Positions 52,601 to 60,441 of a stretch of 64,000 nucleotides of DNA are shown piece by piece; position 1 is the first letter of the stretch; each line of letters starts with the position of its first letter. Position numbers and translations under genes: made by a program. The notes beneath the pieces are model-generated. The model searched no databases, had not been told where the DNA came from, and saw nothing but the letters and a program-made list of their open reading frames with translations. Source of the stretch: Flavobacterium sp. LC2016-23 (GTDB lineage: Bacteria > Bacteroidota > Bacteroidia > Flavobacteriales > Flavobacteriaceae). The stretch spans positions 121,754 through 185,753 of the forward strand of contig NZ_WKKE01000010.1 of assembly GCF_009674775.1 (NCBI RefSeq), written 5' to 3'.

Positions 52601-53882
52601 CATTTTCCAGCACAGAATAATCGGTACCTTCACTTGCTGTTACAGAATTAAATCCATTTTTTGCCGTTACGATTTCTCTAATATTCTGGTTCAGAAAACC
52701 ACCGGAACCTATAGTGGCCGGATCGTATTTGTTATTCCTGTTGTCGGTTGGTGAATCGATACCTGCCGTAAAAAAGCCTGTAGTAGGATTTATCACTACG
52801 ACTTCGTTATCCGGAATTCCGGTAATTTGAGCTTCTCCTAAATCCTGAAGCGCAATAATATTTCGTAAATTATTACCGGTTGTACTTACCCTGTTTTGCT
52901 TGTTCGTTACCCAAACCTCCAGTCTTGTAATCTGAACGCGGCTTTCTATAAACGGGTATTTTCGTAAGGAAGCATCATATTTGTTTCTAAAGTACTGCGA
53001 AAGGAAGAAATGCCGGTCATTGTCATAGTCTAAAGCATACAGGTCAAAATTCTGAACCGTCCCGCCACCTTCTGCAACTATATTTTTAGTCTGGGACTTC
53101 TGTTCTGAAAAAACTCCGGTAACCGTAGTCTTTCCAAATTGCAATTGGGTCTTTACCCCAAACAGACTCTGAGCACCTCTGATTAAGGTACTGTTAAGCG
53201 GCATACTGACATTACCTACCTCAACTTTTTGGATAATGTCGTCTTCTGAGGGCGTATAAGCCAGTTTAAATAAATTCTGAAAAGCAAATGTAGACTGGGT
53301 ATCATAATTGGCGTTGACCTCTAAACGGGTACCTACTTTACCCATTAAACTCATACTGATTCTCTGATCAAAATCAAAAGTCAGATTGGATCGGTTTCGC
53401 GGAGAAAAAGAAGGATTGTCCTGCTTCGTATACCGAATTCCAAGATCCATTTCAACAGATCCTGTGGGCTTTACGTCTATGGTATTGCTTCCGAAGATAC
53501 TTTCGAAAAGACTTGAATTAATATAATATCGGGGCAGCAAATCCTTTTTGGCGGCCTCACTTCCTAATTTTTTACCGTCAATGGCATCTGATTTTTTTCT
53601 GAAATAATCTCTTCTGGATTCTTTCAGTACTAAAGCTTCGTATTCTTTAGGTGTTAAAACAATGGGATATTCGATAGAAAAACCATCTACCGAACTGGTA
53701 TAGATGTAACGGTCTGTAATTGGATCATATTTATAAGCCGAAAGTATACTTGGTGGATTTTCCAACTCCAGCTTCCCTACGGAAAACTGTTTTTTAGTTG
53801 TATCTTGAACTGCTGGATTTACTTGCGCCCGCAAAACATTACCGCAAAATAAAACCAGTAAAAAAATACAAATTTTACGCAT
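46641..53882 (-). CDS. sprA: Cell surface protein SprA, type IX secretion translocon
   Basis: A 2413-residue outer membrane protein with a signal peptide ending in NVLRAQ and a C-terminal strand ending in TNIRSGFTLRYNFGN. SprA (Sov in P. gingivalis) is the very large beta-barrel that conducts folded cargo across the outer membrane in type IX secretion. Size and beta-rich make-up match. It is the third gene of a unit with maeB and ruvA upstream and gcvH and vanZ downstream; the gap to ruvA is 24 bases. Confidence 0.97.
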   Translation of the reverse strand: MRKICIFLLVLFCGNVLRAQVNPAVQDTTKKQFSVGKLELENPPSILSAYKYDPITDRYIYTSSVDGFSIEYPIVLTPKEYEALVLKESRRDYFRKKSDAIDGKKLGSEAAKKDLLPRYYINSSLFESIFGSNTIDVKPTGSVEMDLGIRYTKQDNPSFSPRNRSNLTFDFDQRISMSLMGKVGTRLEVNANYDTQSTFAFQNLFKLAYTPSEDDIIQKVEVGNVSMPLNSTLIRGAQSLFGVKTQLQFGKTTVTGVFSEQKSQTKNIVAEGGGTVQNFDLYALDYDNDRHFFLSQYFRNKYDASLRKYPFIESRVQITRLEVWVTNKQNRVSTTGNNLRNIIALQDLGEAQITGIPDNEVVVINPTTGFFTAGIDSPTDNRNNKYDPATIGSGGFLNQNIREIVTAKNGFNSVTASEGTDYSVLENARKLTSNEYTFNPQLGYISLQQRLANDEILAVAFEYTVGDKIYQVGEFGSDGIDGTVVNGNNTSNQTIITQSLILKMLKSSLTNVNNPVWDLMMKNVYQIPQAYQIKQDDFRLNILYTDPSPINYISAVPGSHFPDDDPNNPDPNKYYITKTPLLNVFNLDQLNYNNDPQGGGDGFFDYIPGITVDAQNGRIIFTTKEPFGELLFKKLNTGVGEDYNNPTTYNVNQQKYVFRNMYKNTQSGALQDSDKNKFLLRGKYKSSGNNGIPIGAFNVPQGSVVVTAGGRVLVEGIDYSVDYQLGRVQILDPSLQASNTPIEVSLENNSVFGQQTRRFMGVNVEHKISDNFVVGGTFLKMTERPFTQKSSYGQESVNNTIFGFNGNYSTEVPFFTRLVNKLPNIDTDVPSNLSIRGEVAFLKPDAPKASDFEGEATIYVDDFEGSQSTIDMRSAYAWSLASTPFINSINDVTFNANSNTLSYGHKRAKLAWYTIDPVFFSSKPSGISNDDLSLNTTRRVYSKELYPNTDIAQGQIQVINTLDLSYYPSERGPYNNNPNFNTDSPASNFGGIMRSLNSTNFEQGNVEYVQFWVLDPYVGAGQAQQNNTGKIYFNLGEVSEDVLKDGRKQYENGLGPDQVLVNPQPLWGDVPASQSLIYAFDTNADNRRNQDVGLDGLPDTREGAIYNNYAGEEDPAADNYKYYLNTEGGVQERYKRYNGVDGNSAVSIDDPNRGATTLPDVEDINRDNTMNTINAYYEYSIDIKPGMDIGQNYITDVRNVSNIELPNGSTTTARWIQFKIPVSQPQNTIGNITDFRSIRFMRMFMTGFNEQMTVRFGALDLVRGEWRRYTGTLDANDTNPENDNTDFDVLAVNVQENNTKCPINYVIPPGVQREQLYNNNTVINQNEQSLALRVSGGGLEYKDSRAVFKNVSVDMRQYKKLKMFLHAESLPNETELQDNEMAAFIRFGNDFTQNYYQIEIPLKVTRPAGSCAVSADNVWLEENNIDLALDLLTKMKIKAMPLDINSDKRDINGVYYPDDDLSVAGGDGDSKLRLGIKGNPNFGLVRTLMIGLKSREERRNVKGEVWFNELRMADLENKGGMAAILSVDTNMADFATVSATGRKSTIGFGALEEGANERDREDIQQYNIVTNLNLGKLLPPKWGINLPFNYAIGEEVITPEYDPFNQDIKLKQLLRETTDENEKENIRTRAIDYTKRKSINFIGVRKDRAPEQKQHVYDVENFTFSQSYNQVERHDYEVADYNDEQSNTAVNYAYTFQPKEIVPFKKTQFMKKSDYWKMLSDFNVNYLPSNVTFNTNIIRQSNRQQFRDVDVAGIGIDPLYRRNFAFNYQYGFGYNLTKSLKLNYTAASNNIVRNFLNDDNSPKQDFNIWDDYWDIGTPNQHVQQLVLNYDIPINKIPVLSFVKASYSYTADYSWQRSSTALSEYEAPDGSIYDLGNTIQNANSNTLTSTFNMGMLYKYLGLTPGAKKTAKPKTAAPPKPGEKIVNTAKPVTSSSPFYDGLIGVLTSVKNIQVNYTINNGTVLPGYTPGVGFFGTGKPTLGFVFGSQDDVRYEAAKNGWLTSYQEFNQNFTQVTNKILKVTANVDLFPDFKIDLAMDRSYSENSSEQYSVDQSDFEYKPLSRYTYGMFSISTVLIGTAFSTSNETQSAAFDDFRNNRLVIANRLAEERYGAVIPRYDASTLPAEDITAPITDLANPGNSGRKQIISNDGYPIGFGKSNQAVLLPAFLAAYSGKDASGASTDIFRSFPIPNWSIKYNGLMRYKYFKDKFKRFSLQHNYRASYTINQFRSNFDYFEKPDGQDVNGNFYNKTIMSNVNLVEQFSPLIRVDFELKSSLRVLTEIKKDRALSMSFDNNLLTEVKGMEYVIGLGYRFKDVIFSSRLADNPTGIIKSDINIKADFSLRNNETLVRYLDYDNNQLAAGQNIWSLKLTADYAFSKNLTAIFYYDHSFSKAVISTSFPLTNIRSGFTLRYNFGN

Positions 53883-53906
53883 ACAATTCGTTTATATAAA
53901 TTGAGT

Positions 53907-54488
53907 TTATAAGCTTTTTAATGCTTTTTTAATGATCGTTTCGACAGTTGCCTCCGGATCTTCTTTTACGATTTTTTCGACTACTTTTTCAGAAGTTTTA
54001 CGAACAAAACCTAAAACCTCCAAAGCAGATAACGCTTCATCTCGGTTTGTATTGTTCTGAACTACTGAAACTTCATCTAAATCGTATAACTTTAACACTT
54101 TTTCTTTTAAATCAAGTATAACTCTCTGGGCTGTTTTGCTTCCAATTCCTTTTATAGACTGAATAACACCCACATCTCCAGAGGCAATGGCGTTTATAAT
54201 TTGTCGCGGTTCTATAGAAGATAACATGGTTCGTGCAATACTGGCGCCGATACCCGAAACTGATAAGAGCATTCTGAAAATTTCGCGTTCTGATTTTTCT
54301 GCAAAACCAAATAAAGTATGCGCATCTTCTTTGATTTGAAGATGCGTATACAGTTTTATATTTTCAGCATTGGGAATTAATGAAAAGGTGTGTAAAGATA
54401 TATTTACCTGATAACCAACTCCTCCACAGTCAATTATGACGTCTGTTGGATTCTTTTCAACCAATTTCCCCTGCAAATGTGCTATCAT
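53907..54488 (-). CDS. ruvA: Holliday junction DNA helicase RuvA
   Basis: A 193-residue protein that binds four-way junctions and recruits RuvB for branch migration. The start is ATG 54488 (MIAHLQGKLVEKNPTDVIID); the longer frame is not expected. Domain I (OB fold, GVGYQVNISLHTF), the two helix-hairpin-helix motifs (LLSVSGIGASIARTML and QSIKGIGSKTAQRVILDL), and the C-terminal domain III are visible. It lies between maeB and sprA. Confidence 0.96.
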   Translation of the reverse strand: MIAHLQGKLVEKNPTDVIIDCGGVGYQVNISLHTFSLIPNAENIKLYTHLQIKEDAHTLFGFAEKSEREIFRMLLSVSGIGASIARTMLSSIEPRQIINAIASGDVGVIQSIKGIGSKTAQRVILDLKEKVLKLYDLDEVSVVQNNTNRDEALSALEVLGFVRKTSEKVVEKIVKEDPEATVETIIKKALKSL

Positions 54489-54565
54489 AGTGTAATTTAT
54501 TAGGCTCAAATATAACAAAAATGCAATAAAAATAAGACAATATTATTTGATCCTTATTGCCTTTA

Positions 54566-56857
54566 CTATTTAGCCAGTTTATTTTTTTTACTTTCTTTTT
54601 CCTGAGCGTCAATAACTGCAATAGCAGCCATATTGACCATTTCTTCAACGCTTGCTCCTAATTGGAAAATGTGGACTGGTTTACCCATTCCCATCATGAT
54701 TGGCCCAATTGAATTTACTTTGTACAATTCTTTTAATAACTTATACGTAATATTCGCTGATTCTAAGTTTGGAAAGATCAATGTATTTACTTTTTTCCCG
54801 GCTAATTTAGAGAAAGGAAATTTCTCTGCCAGCATCTCCTGGTTCAGGGCAAAATCGGCCTGGATTTCTCCGTCAACGATTAAATCAGGATGGTTTTTGT
54901 GTAAATAAGCTACAGCTTCTCTTACTTTTGAAGCTCCGGGGCTTGTTGAAGAACCAAAGTTCGAGAACGAAACCATCGCGATAACAGGCTCAACACCAAA
55001 CATTTTGGCTGTTTTTGCTGTCATAATAGCAATATTAACCAAATCTTCTGCAGATGGATTAATATTGATTGCGGTATCGGATAAAAACATTGGCCCACGG
55101 GAAGTCAGCATCATATTTGCTGTTGCAACCAGTGATGCTCCCTGTGCTTTTTCAATTAATTGTAACATTGGTTTTACCACACTTGGGTAACTTCTGGTAT
55201 GACCTGTAACCAAAGCATCTGCTTCACCTTCATTGACCATCATGGCGGCAAAATAGTTTCTTTCGCGCATGAATTTTTGAGAGTCAAGCAATGAAACACC
55301 TCTTCTGTCTCTGGTTTCCCAGTACGAAGTGGCAAATCTGTTTCTTCTTGCTTCTTCTTCACTCGTTTTGGGGTCAATAATTTCTATTTCGGCATCAAAA
55401 CCTAATTCGGCTTTCAGCTCTAAAATCACTTCTTTGTTTCCTAATAAAATTGGAAAACCAATTCCGTCCTCATACACAATCTGAGCTGCTTTTAAGACGT
55501 TTAACTGATCTGCTTCTGCAAAAACAATTCGTTTTGGATCCATTTTGGCGCGGTTTGTCATCAGACGAACCATTTTATTGTCGTTCCCCATACGTTCGCG
55601 AAGCGCGTCTTCATAGGCTGCCCAGTCTGTAATAGGATTTTTGGCCACTCCCGATTCCATGGCTGCTTTTGCAACCGCTGGTGCTACAATTGTAATCAAC
55701 CTTGGATCGAATGGTTTTGGAATGATATAATCTCTTCCGAAACCTAATTTTGTTGCTCCGTACGCTACGTTTACCTGCTCCGGAACGGGTTCTTTTGCTA
55801 AAATAGCCAATGCTTTTACAGCAGCCATTTTCATCGCTTCGTTAATTTTTGTAGCTCTTACGTCTAGTGCTCCTCTAAAAATATAAGGGAAACCTAAAAC
55901 GTTATTTACCTGGTTAGGAAAGTCAGAACGGCCTGTAGCCATAATAACATCTTTACGGGTTTCGGTAGCTAAATTATAATCGATTTCCGGATTTGGATTT
56001 GCCATTGCAAAAACAATCGGATTATCTTTCATGCTCAGTAACATTTCAGGCGAAAGAATATCTCCTGATGATAACCCTATGAAAACATCAGCTCCTTTTA
56101 TGGCTTCTGTTAACTCCATTTTAGGACCGTTTACCGCATATTTCAATTGAAGTTCTGATAGTGAAGGATTGTCTTTTGTTAAAAGTCCTTTACTGTTAAA
56201 CATTCTAATATTCTCTACTTTTACGCCCAGTAAAACATATAAGTCCGTACACGCGATTGCAGCCGAACCTGCTCCCGAAACTACCACTTTTACATCTTCC
56301 GGTTTTTTTCCTGCCAGTTCTAATGCGTTGATTAAAGCAGCCGAAGAAATAATCGCCGTACCGTGCTGATCGTCGTGCATTACCGGAATATCTAATTCTT
56401 CTACCAGTCTTCTTTCGATTTCAAAAGATTCCGGGGCTTTAATATCTTCCAGGTTGATTCCTCCAAAAGTCGGGGCAATATTTTTTACCGTCTGGATAAA
56501 TTCTTCGATATCCTTCGTTCCGATTTCGATATCAAAAACATCAATATCAGAGAATATTTTAAACAACAAACCTTTTCCTTCCATAACCGGTTTTGAAGCT
56601 TCAGGACCGATATCTCCAAGTCCTAAAACAGCTGTACCGTTTGAAATTACAGCAACCAGGTTTCCTTTTGCTGTATATTTATATACGTCTTCAATATTTT
56701 TTGCAATTTCTAAACATGGCTCTGCAACTCCCGGAGAGTATGCCAAAGATAAGTCTCTTTGTGTCGCATATTTCTTTGTTGGAACTACCTGAATTTTTCC
56801 CGGAGTCGGCTTTGAATGGTATAATAATGCCTCTTCTCTTTTACTGTCTTTACTCAT
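54566..56857 (-). CDS. maeB: NADP-dependent malic enzyme with phosphotransacetylase-like domain
   Basis: A 763-residue MaeB-type enzyme that oxidatively decarboxylates malate to pyruvate. The N-terminal malic domain (about 10-160) has the conserved YSPGVAEPC and VMHDDQHGTA. The nucleotide-binding domain includes VVSGAGSAAIACTDL near residue 195. A C-terminal phosphotransacetylase-like domain (about 430-763) is normally regulatory in this class rather than catalytic. It opens the transcription unit that includes sprA, and a clear -7 box precedes it. Confidence 0.95.
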   Translation of the reverse strand: MSKDSKREEALLYHSKPTPGKIQVVPTKKYATQRDLSLAYSPGVAEPCLEIAKNIEDVYKYTAKGNLVAVISNGTAVLGLGDIGPEASKPVMEGKGLLFKIFSDIDVFDIEIGTKDIEEFIQTVKNIAPTFGGINLEDIKAPESFEIERRLVEELDIPVMHDDQHGTAIISSAALINALELAGKKPEDVKVVVSGAGSAAIACTDLYVLLGVKVENIRMFNSKGLLTKDNPSLSELQLKYAVNGPKMELTEAIKGADVFIGLSSGDILSPEMLLSMKDNPIVFAMANPNPEIDYNLATETRKDVIMATGRSDFPNQVNNVLGFPYIFRGALDVRATKINEAMKMAAVKALAILAKEPVPEQVNVAYGATKLGFGRDYIIPKPFDPRLITIVAPAVAKAAMESGVAKNPITDWAAYEDALRERMGNDNKMVRLMTNRAKMDPKRIVFAEADQLNVLKAAQIVYEDGIGFPILLGNKEVILELKAELGFDAEIEIIDPKTSEEEARRNRFATSYWETRDRRGVSLLDSQKFMRERNYFAAMMVNEGEADALVTGHTRSYPSVVKPMLQLIEKAQGASLVATANMMLTSRGPMFLSDTAININPSAEDLVNIAIMTAKTAKMFGVEPVIAMVSFSNFGSSTSPGASKVREAVAYLHKNHPDLIVDGEIQADFALNQEMLAEKFPFSKLAGKKVNTLIFPNLESANITYKLLKELYKVNSIGPIMMGMGKPVHIFQLGASVEEMVNMAAIAVIDAQEKESKKNKLAK

Positions 56858-56882
56858 TGTTTTTAGCTTTTATTCTAGCTTA

Positions 56883-56890
56883 CAAAGATA
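56883..56890 (-). promoter_or_regulatory. Predicted -7 element for the maeB-ruvA-sprA unit
   Basis: The minus strand reads TATCTTTG, matching TAnnTTTG, 25 bases before the maeB ATG. Confidence 0.55.
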
Positions 56891-56962
56891 TAAGTCTTCA
56901 CTTAAAATGGCATGTTTTTGTCGCTTTCTTTTGTTAAAATAACAATTGCAGCTCTCAAAAAA

Positions 56963-56990
56963 AAATAGTCCGGCAGAATCCGGACTATTT
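56963..56990 (-). terminator. Terminator downstream of the CBS gene
   Basis: AAATAGTCCGG pairs exactly with CCGGACTATTT around CAGAAT, with T-runs on the minus strand. It lies 26 bases past the stop of the CBS gene and insulates the maeB promoter. Confidence 0.9.
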
Positions 56991-57016
56991 TTTAAGGCTT
57001 ATTTTTTGGAATTTAC

Positions 57017-57442
57017 TTATTGTGAAATATAAGAATTTAAATGATTAATGGTGTCTTTTTGAATTTCGATAATGGCCTTCACCACATCACTTATGGAGAT
57101 GATTCCAACGACGATTCCGTTTTCTAAAACCGGTAAATGTCTGATGCGTTTGGTGCTCATGAGTTCCATGCAGTCTTCGATATTATTGGAAAGTTTTACC
57201 GAGAAAACCGTGCTTTCCATAATTTCATGTACAAATGTTTCTTTTGAAGATTTGTCTTTCAGAACAATTTTTCGGGCATAATCTCTTTCGGATAATATTC
57301 CTTTTAAATCGGATCCGTCTATCACCAGAATTGCTCCTATGTTTTTTTCTCCCATTACTTTCAGTGCTTCGTAAACCGTTGTGGTAGAGCGTACCGAATA
57401 AACATTTTTCCCTTTTGCGTTTAGTATTTGATCTACAGTCAT
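57017..57442 (-). CDS. CBS-pair domain protein
   Basis: A 141-residue protein made of two tandem CBS motifs (VYEALKVMGEKNIGAILVID, then SNNIEDCMELMSTKRIRHLPVL) with no other domain. Such stand-alone CBS pairs bind adenine nucleotides and often regulate unlinked partners. There is no partner gene nearby on the same strand apart from maeB beyond the terminator. Length is typical. Confidence 0.9.
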   Translation of the reverse strand: MTVDQILNAKGKNVYSVRSTTTVYEALKVMGEKNIGAILVIDGSDLKGILSERDYARKIVLKDKSSKETFVHEIMESTVFSVKLSNNIEDCMELMSTKRIRHLPVLENGIVVGIISISDVVKAIIEIQKDTINHLNSYISQ

Positions 57443-57823
57443 ATCTGAAAAATTTTAGTTCTATAAAGTTAAAAAAAATTGCATACACACGACAACGAAA
57501 TCGATTTTTTAAAACCTAAAACATTCATTTTAAACATAATACGTTTTATTTCAAATTTTAGAAATTTTACTTTAAAAAAAGGAAAGAATTTTAAGACTTT
57601 TTTACGAAAATATCAGACTTTCAATCATTTATAAATTTATTTCGAATAATTTAAATAACATATTATCGTATGTTGGAATTAATAACTAGAAGATGGAAAT
57701 TGCATTAGTTATCAACAGGACATATATGTCTCTCTCTTTTTTCCTACAATTCATTAAGTTTGACTTGTAGGAAATAAGATGCTAATCTTTAGATCTTAAT
57801 AATAATGTATAAAAAAAATTATC
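57443..57823. other. 381-base gap between divergent genes
   Basis: I find no coding frame. The only clear structure is a perfect 10-bp-arm hairpin at 57740-57774, upstream of the orphan gene. The rest is AT-rich (57443-57735) with no exact TAnnTTTG box that I can assign to either flanking gene. Confidence 0.5.
57740..57774. promoter_or_regulatory. Hairpin upstream of the orphan 108-residue gene
   Basis: TTTCCTACAA (57740-57749) pairs exactly with TTGTAGGAAA (57765-57774) around 15 bases. It lies 50 bases before the start codon at 57824 and could be an operator or a leader structure. Confidence 0.55.
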
Positions 57824-58150
57824 ATGGAAACAAATGAAATTAAAAACTTAGAAAATCTAAGAGAGTTAACTGCCCGTTATTTTAATACTCAAAATCCTTC
57901 TGCGAATACCAAAGGAAAATACACGGCTCAAATTAGTTTACAGAATTATTACGAGCTTGGCTCTACGATTACCAATATGCTAAAAATGTGCATTCTGGCA
58001 TTGGAACAACAAGAGCATAAAATTTCGGAGACAGACCAACACTCTTCTATTAATGTGATGCTAATTTTAGAAATGGTACTGGAAATGTTTCCTTTGGATG
58101 AATTTGAGGTATTCGATGAAATTAATAAAATGTGCCTTGCAGATTCTTAA
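57824..58150 (+). CDS. Hypothetical protein, unrecognised
   Basis: A 108-residue soluble, helical, acidic protein with no signal or membrane segment. It has no motifs I recognise: METNEIKNLENLRELTARYF at the start, then a regular helical pattern (YYELGSTITNMLKMCILALE) and an acidic C-terminus. The reading frame, the ATG and a coding-like composition support it as a gene. It stands alone between a hairpin and a 30-bp-arm palindrome. Confidence 0.7.
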   Translation: METNEIKNLENLRELTARYFNTQNPSANTKGKYTAQISLQNYYELGSTITNMLKMCILALEQQEHKISETDQHSSINVMLILEMVLEMFPLDEFEVFDEINKMCLADS

Positions 58151-58226
58151 ACCATTCATTACTAAATATTTAAAAAGTTTTATTCTATTACTGCATTATT
58201 CTCGGTTTCAGCATGAGCGTCATTTG

Positions 58227-58330
58227 TGTCATTTCGACCGAAGGGAGAAATCACACACGTAATTCGACAAAGATTTTTGACTTTTGTTACGGAGTTTCTG
58301 GTGTGATTTCTCCCTTCGGTCGAAATGACA
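58227..58330. repeat. Perfect 30-bp-arm palindrome, CATTTCGACCGAAGGGAG type
   Basis: The arm at 58227-58256 pairs exactly with 58301-58330. The 44-base loop has further weak pairing (CGTAA with TTACG). The core TCATTTCGACCGAAGGGAGA resembles intergenic repeats I remember from other Flavobacterium genomes. It lies downstream of the orphan gene and upstream of a bidirectional terminator. Confidence 0.92.
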
Positions 58331-58381
58331 AACTGAACGAACTAAACGCGCGGAATGGGTTCAGGCTAAAACTAAAAAAAC

Positions 58382-58405
58382 CCCTTTCTAAAATTTAGAA
58401 AAGGG
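58382..58405. terminator. Bidirectional terminator
   Basis: CCCTTTCTAAA pairs with TTTAGAAAAGGG (one extra A) between convergent genes, with an A-run on the left and TTTC on the right. Confidence 0.8.
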
Positions 58406-58427
58406 ATTTCATTAAATAAAAATGGAA

Positions 58428-60431
58428 CTATAAGTAGGTAATAATAAATTCGCTTCGTCTGTTTTTCTGGTGTTGCTTTTCGGTACATTTTACACCATCG
58501 GCACATTTGTTGACCAATTGGGTTTCCCCGAATCCTTTTGGAGCCAGTCGGCTGCCGTCGATTCCTTTCTTAACGAGCCATTCTTTTGTAGATTGGGCTC
58601 TTTTTTCGGAAAGAATCATATTATTCGAAGCCGATTGTCGACTATCGGTATGTGAACGAATATCGAGTTTTATGGTCGGATATTGTTTCAGCACATTTAC
58701 CAGTTTCTGCAATTGCGGTTCTGATGTTTTCTTGATCGTGGCTTTTCCCAAATCGAAAAAGTTCATCGGAATGTTAAGCAATTTTGCCAAATCTGTTCCA
58801 ACTGCAATAGGCTTAAGCGTTACGGCATTGATCTTGATTTTTTTGACTTCGATGGTTTTCGTAACTATAGGTTTGGCCTTCTTTTCCAGCGCGATCATAA
58901 AAGTGGTTTTTCCGGATGCTTTTTTTATGCTTATCGGAGCTTCCTTAATCTCATAATCGGTTTTGGATGTTTTGATAAAATACTTTTTACCGCATTTTAC
59001 ATTCGGAAAAATATAATTGCCATTTTGATCCGAAACCGCTTCCAAAGAATTCTGACGCGTTTCATCGAACAAAATTAAAGCTACTCCCGAAAGATTTTCT
59101 TTTGTTTCGGCATCTGTAATTGTACCTGACAATTCCTGCTCACAAATCAGTTTTCGAATTTCGGTAAAACGGTATACATCGTCGAGTCCGTGACCGCCTT
59201 CTCTGTTGGAGGAAAAAAATCCGTTTCTGTTTTTACTGTTTATGACAAACGCAAAATCGTCCTGTCTGCTATTGATGGGTTCTCCAACGTTTAGCACTTC
59301 ATCAAAAGAACCGTCTTTGGTTATTCTCGAAACAAAAACATCCAGTCCGCCAAGACCCGGGCGACCATCGCTGGCAAAATAAAGTTCGTTATCATCGGAT
59401 ATAAAAGGAAATGTTTCTCTTCCTTCGGTATTGATTTCCGAACCCAAATTTTCCGGTTTCCCAAAAGTTCCATCGGCTCCTATACTAACTTTAAAAATGT
59501 CTGACTGTCCCAGGGTTCCCGGCATGTCTGATGCAAAATACAATGTTTTTTCATCCAAACTTAAGGCAGGATGTGCCACACTATATTGATCGCTACTGAA
59601 AGGTAGTTCCTGTACATTTACCCATTCGTCATTGACAAGAGAGGCTTTAAAAAGTTTTAAAAACGAGACTTTATTTTCGTTCTCTTTTCTCTTTCCGTTT
59701 ACAGAATTATTTCGGGTGAAATACATCGTGCGTCCGTCTTTTGTAAAAACGGGTGTAGACTGATTTAAATTAGTACTTAAATTCTTTTTATGAAAAAACA
59801 TTGTTTTTCCAATACTGCCGTCGGGCATCATTTCAACCGCATATAAAGTCGAAATCGATTTGTTCGTCCACTTAAAACTTTTCTTTACGATCGAACCGGT
59901 ATCCCTGGCCGATGTAAAAACTAATTTATTGTCTAAAACTGTACTCCCGTAATCGGAATCCTTGGAATTAATTCCGGCATCGGCGATCTCAAAACGGCCT
60001 GAATTTGTTTTAATATCTTCTAAATAATTTCGGTTTTTGCTAAATAAAATCGCCCTCTGATCCGAAGGTGCTTTCTGACTGAATTTTTCTAAAACCTGAT
60101 CTGATTTCGTATAATTCCCGTCCGTTTTTAAACATTGGGAATACCTAAATACATAATCGGCATCCTGATTATCATTCAACAGGAATAACTCATCGTAATA
60201 TTGTAGCGCTTGCTGTAAATCACCTGTAAAATAATAGGAATTAGCAAGTCTCTGTAATATCCGCTCTTCTCTATACCCTTTTTTAATTAGCTTTTCGTAC
60301 CCTTTTGCGGCATCTGCGTAAGCGTAACTATCGTATTTTTTATCCGCTTTTTTGATACTTCCCGTCTGAGCATTCGCATTGAATAAAAAGCAGAAAAACA
60401 AAAAGGAGTAAACTAAGTTTTTAATTTTCAT
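58428..60431 (-). CDS. OmpA-family protein with TPR, propeller and peptidase-regulatory domains (PorE-like)
   Basis: A 667-residue exported protein: signal peptide to NANAQ, TPR-like helices (about 25-130), PD40/WD40-type beta-propeller blades (about 150-425, including LYFASDGRPGLGGLDVFVSR), a carboxypeptidase regulatory-like domain (about 435-515) and a C-terminal OmpA peptidoglycan-binding domain (about 555-667, LDIRSHTDSR and KNRRSEFIITYL). This order matches P. gingivalis PorE and the OmpA partners of SprF-type genes. It probably anchors the secretion or adhesin complex to the wall. It starts ten bases after the SprF-like stop. Confidence 0.88.
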   Translation of the reverse strand: MKIKNLVYSFLFFCFLFNANAQTGSIKKADKKYDSYAYADAAKGYEKLIKKGYREERILQRLANSYYFTGDLQQALQYYDELFLLNDNQDADYVFRYSQCLKTDGNYTKSDQVLEKFSQKAPSDQRAILFSKNRNYLEDIKTNSGRFEIADAGINSKDSDYGSTVLDNKLVFTSARDTGSIVKKSFKWTNKSISTLYAVEMMPDGSIGKTMFFHKKNLSTNLNQSTPVFTKDGRTMYFTRNNSVNGKRKENENKVSFLKLFKASLVNDEWVNVQELPFSSDQYSVAHPALSLDEKTLYFASDMPGTLGQSDIFKVSIGADGTFGKPENLGSEINTEGRETFPFISDDNELYFASDGRPGLGGLDVFVSRITKDGSFDEVLNVGEPINSRQDDFAFVINSKNRNGFFSSNREGGHGLDDVYRFTEIRKLICEQELSGTITDAETKENLSGVALILFDETRQNSLEAVSDQNGNYIFPNVKCGKKYFIKTSKTDYEIKEAPISIKKASGKTTFMIALEKKAKPIVTKTIEVKKIKINAVTLKPIAVGTDLAKLLNIPMNFFDLGKATIKKTSEPQLQKLVNVLKQYPTIKLDIRSHTDSRQSASNNMILSEKRAQSTKEWLVKKGIDGSRLAPKGFGETQLVNKCADGVKCTEKQHQKNRRSEFIITYL

Positions 60432-60441
60432 ATTTAGTCAA

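Noticed and set aside
58213..58398. 61-codon frame on the plus strand
   Set aside because: It is written almost wholly by the 30-bp palindrome and its loop, with no coding-like features; treated as a by-product of the repeat.
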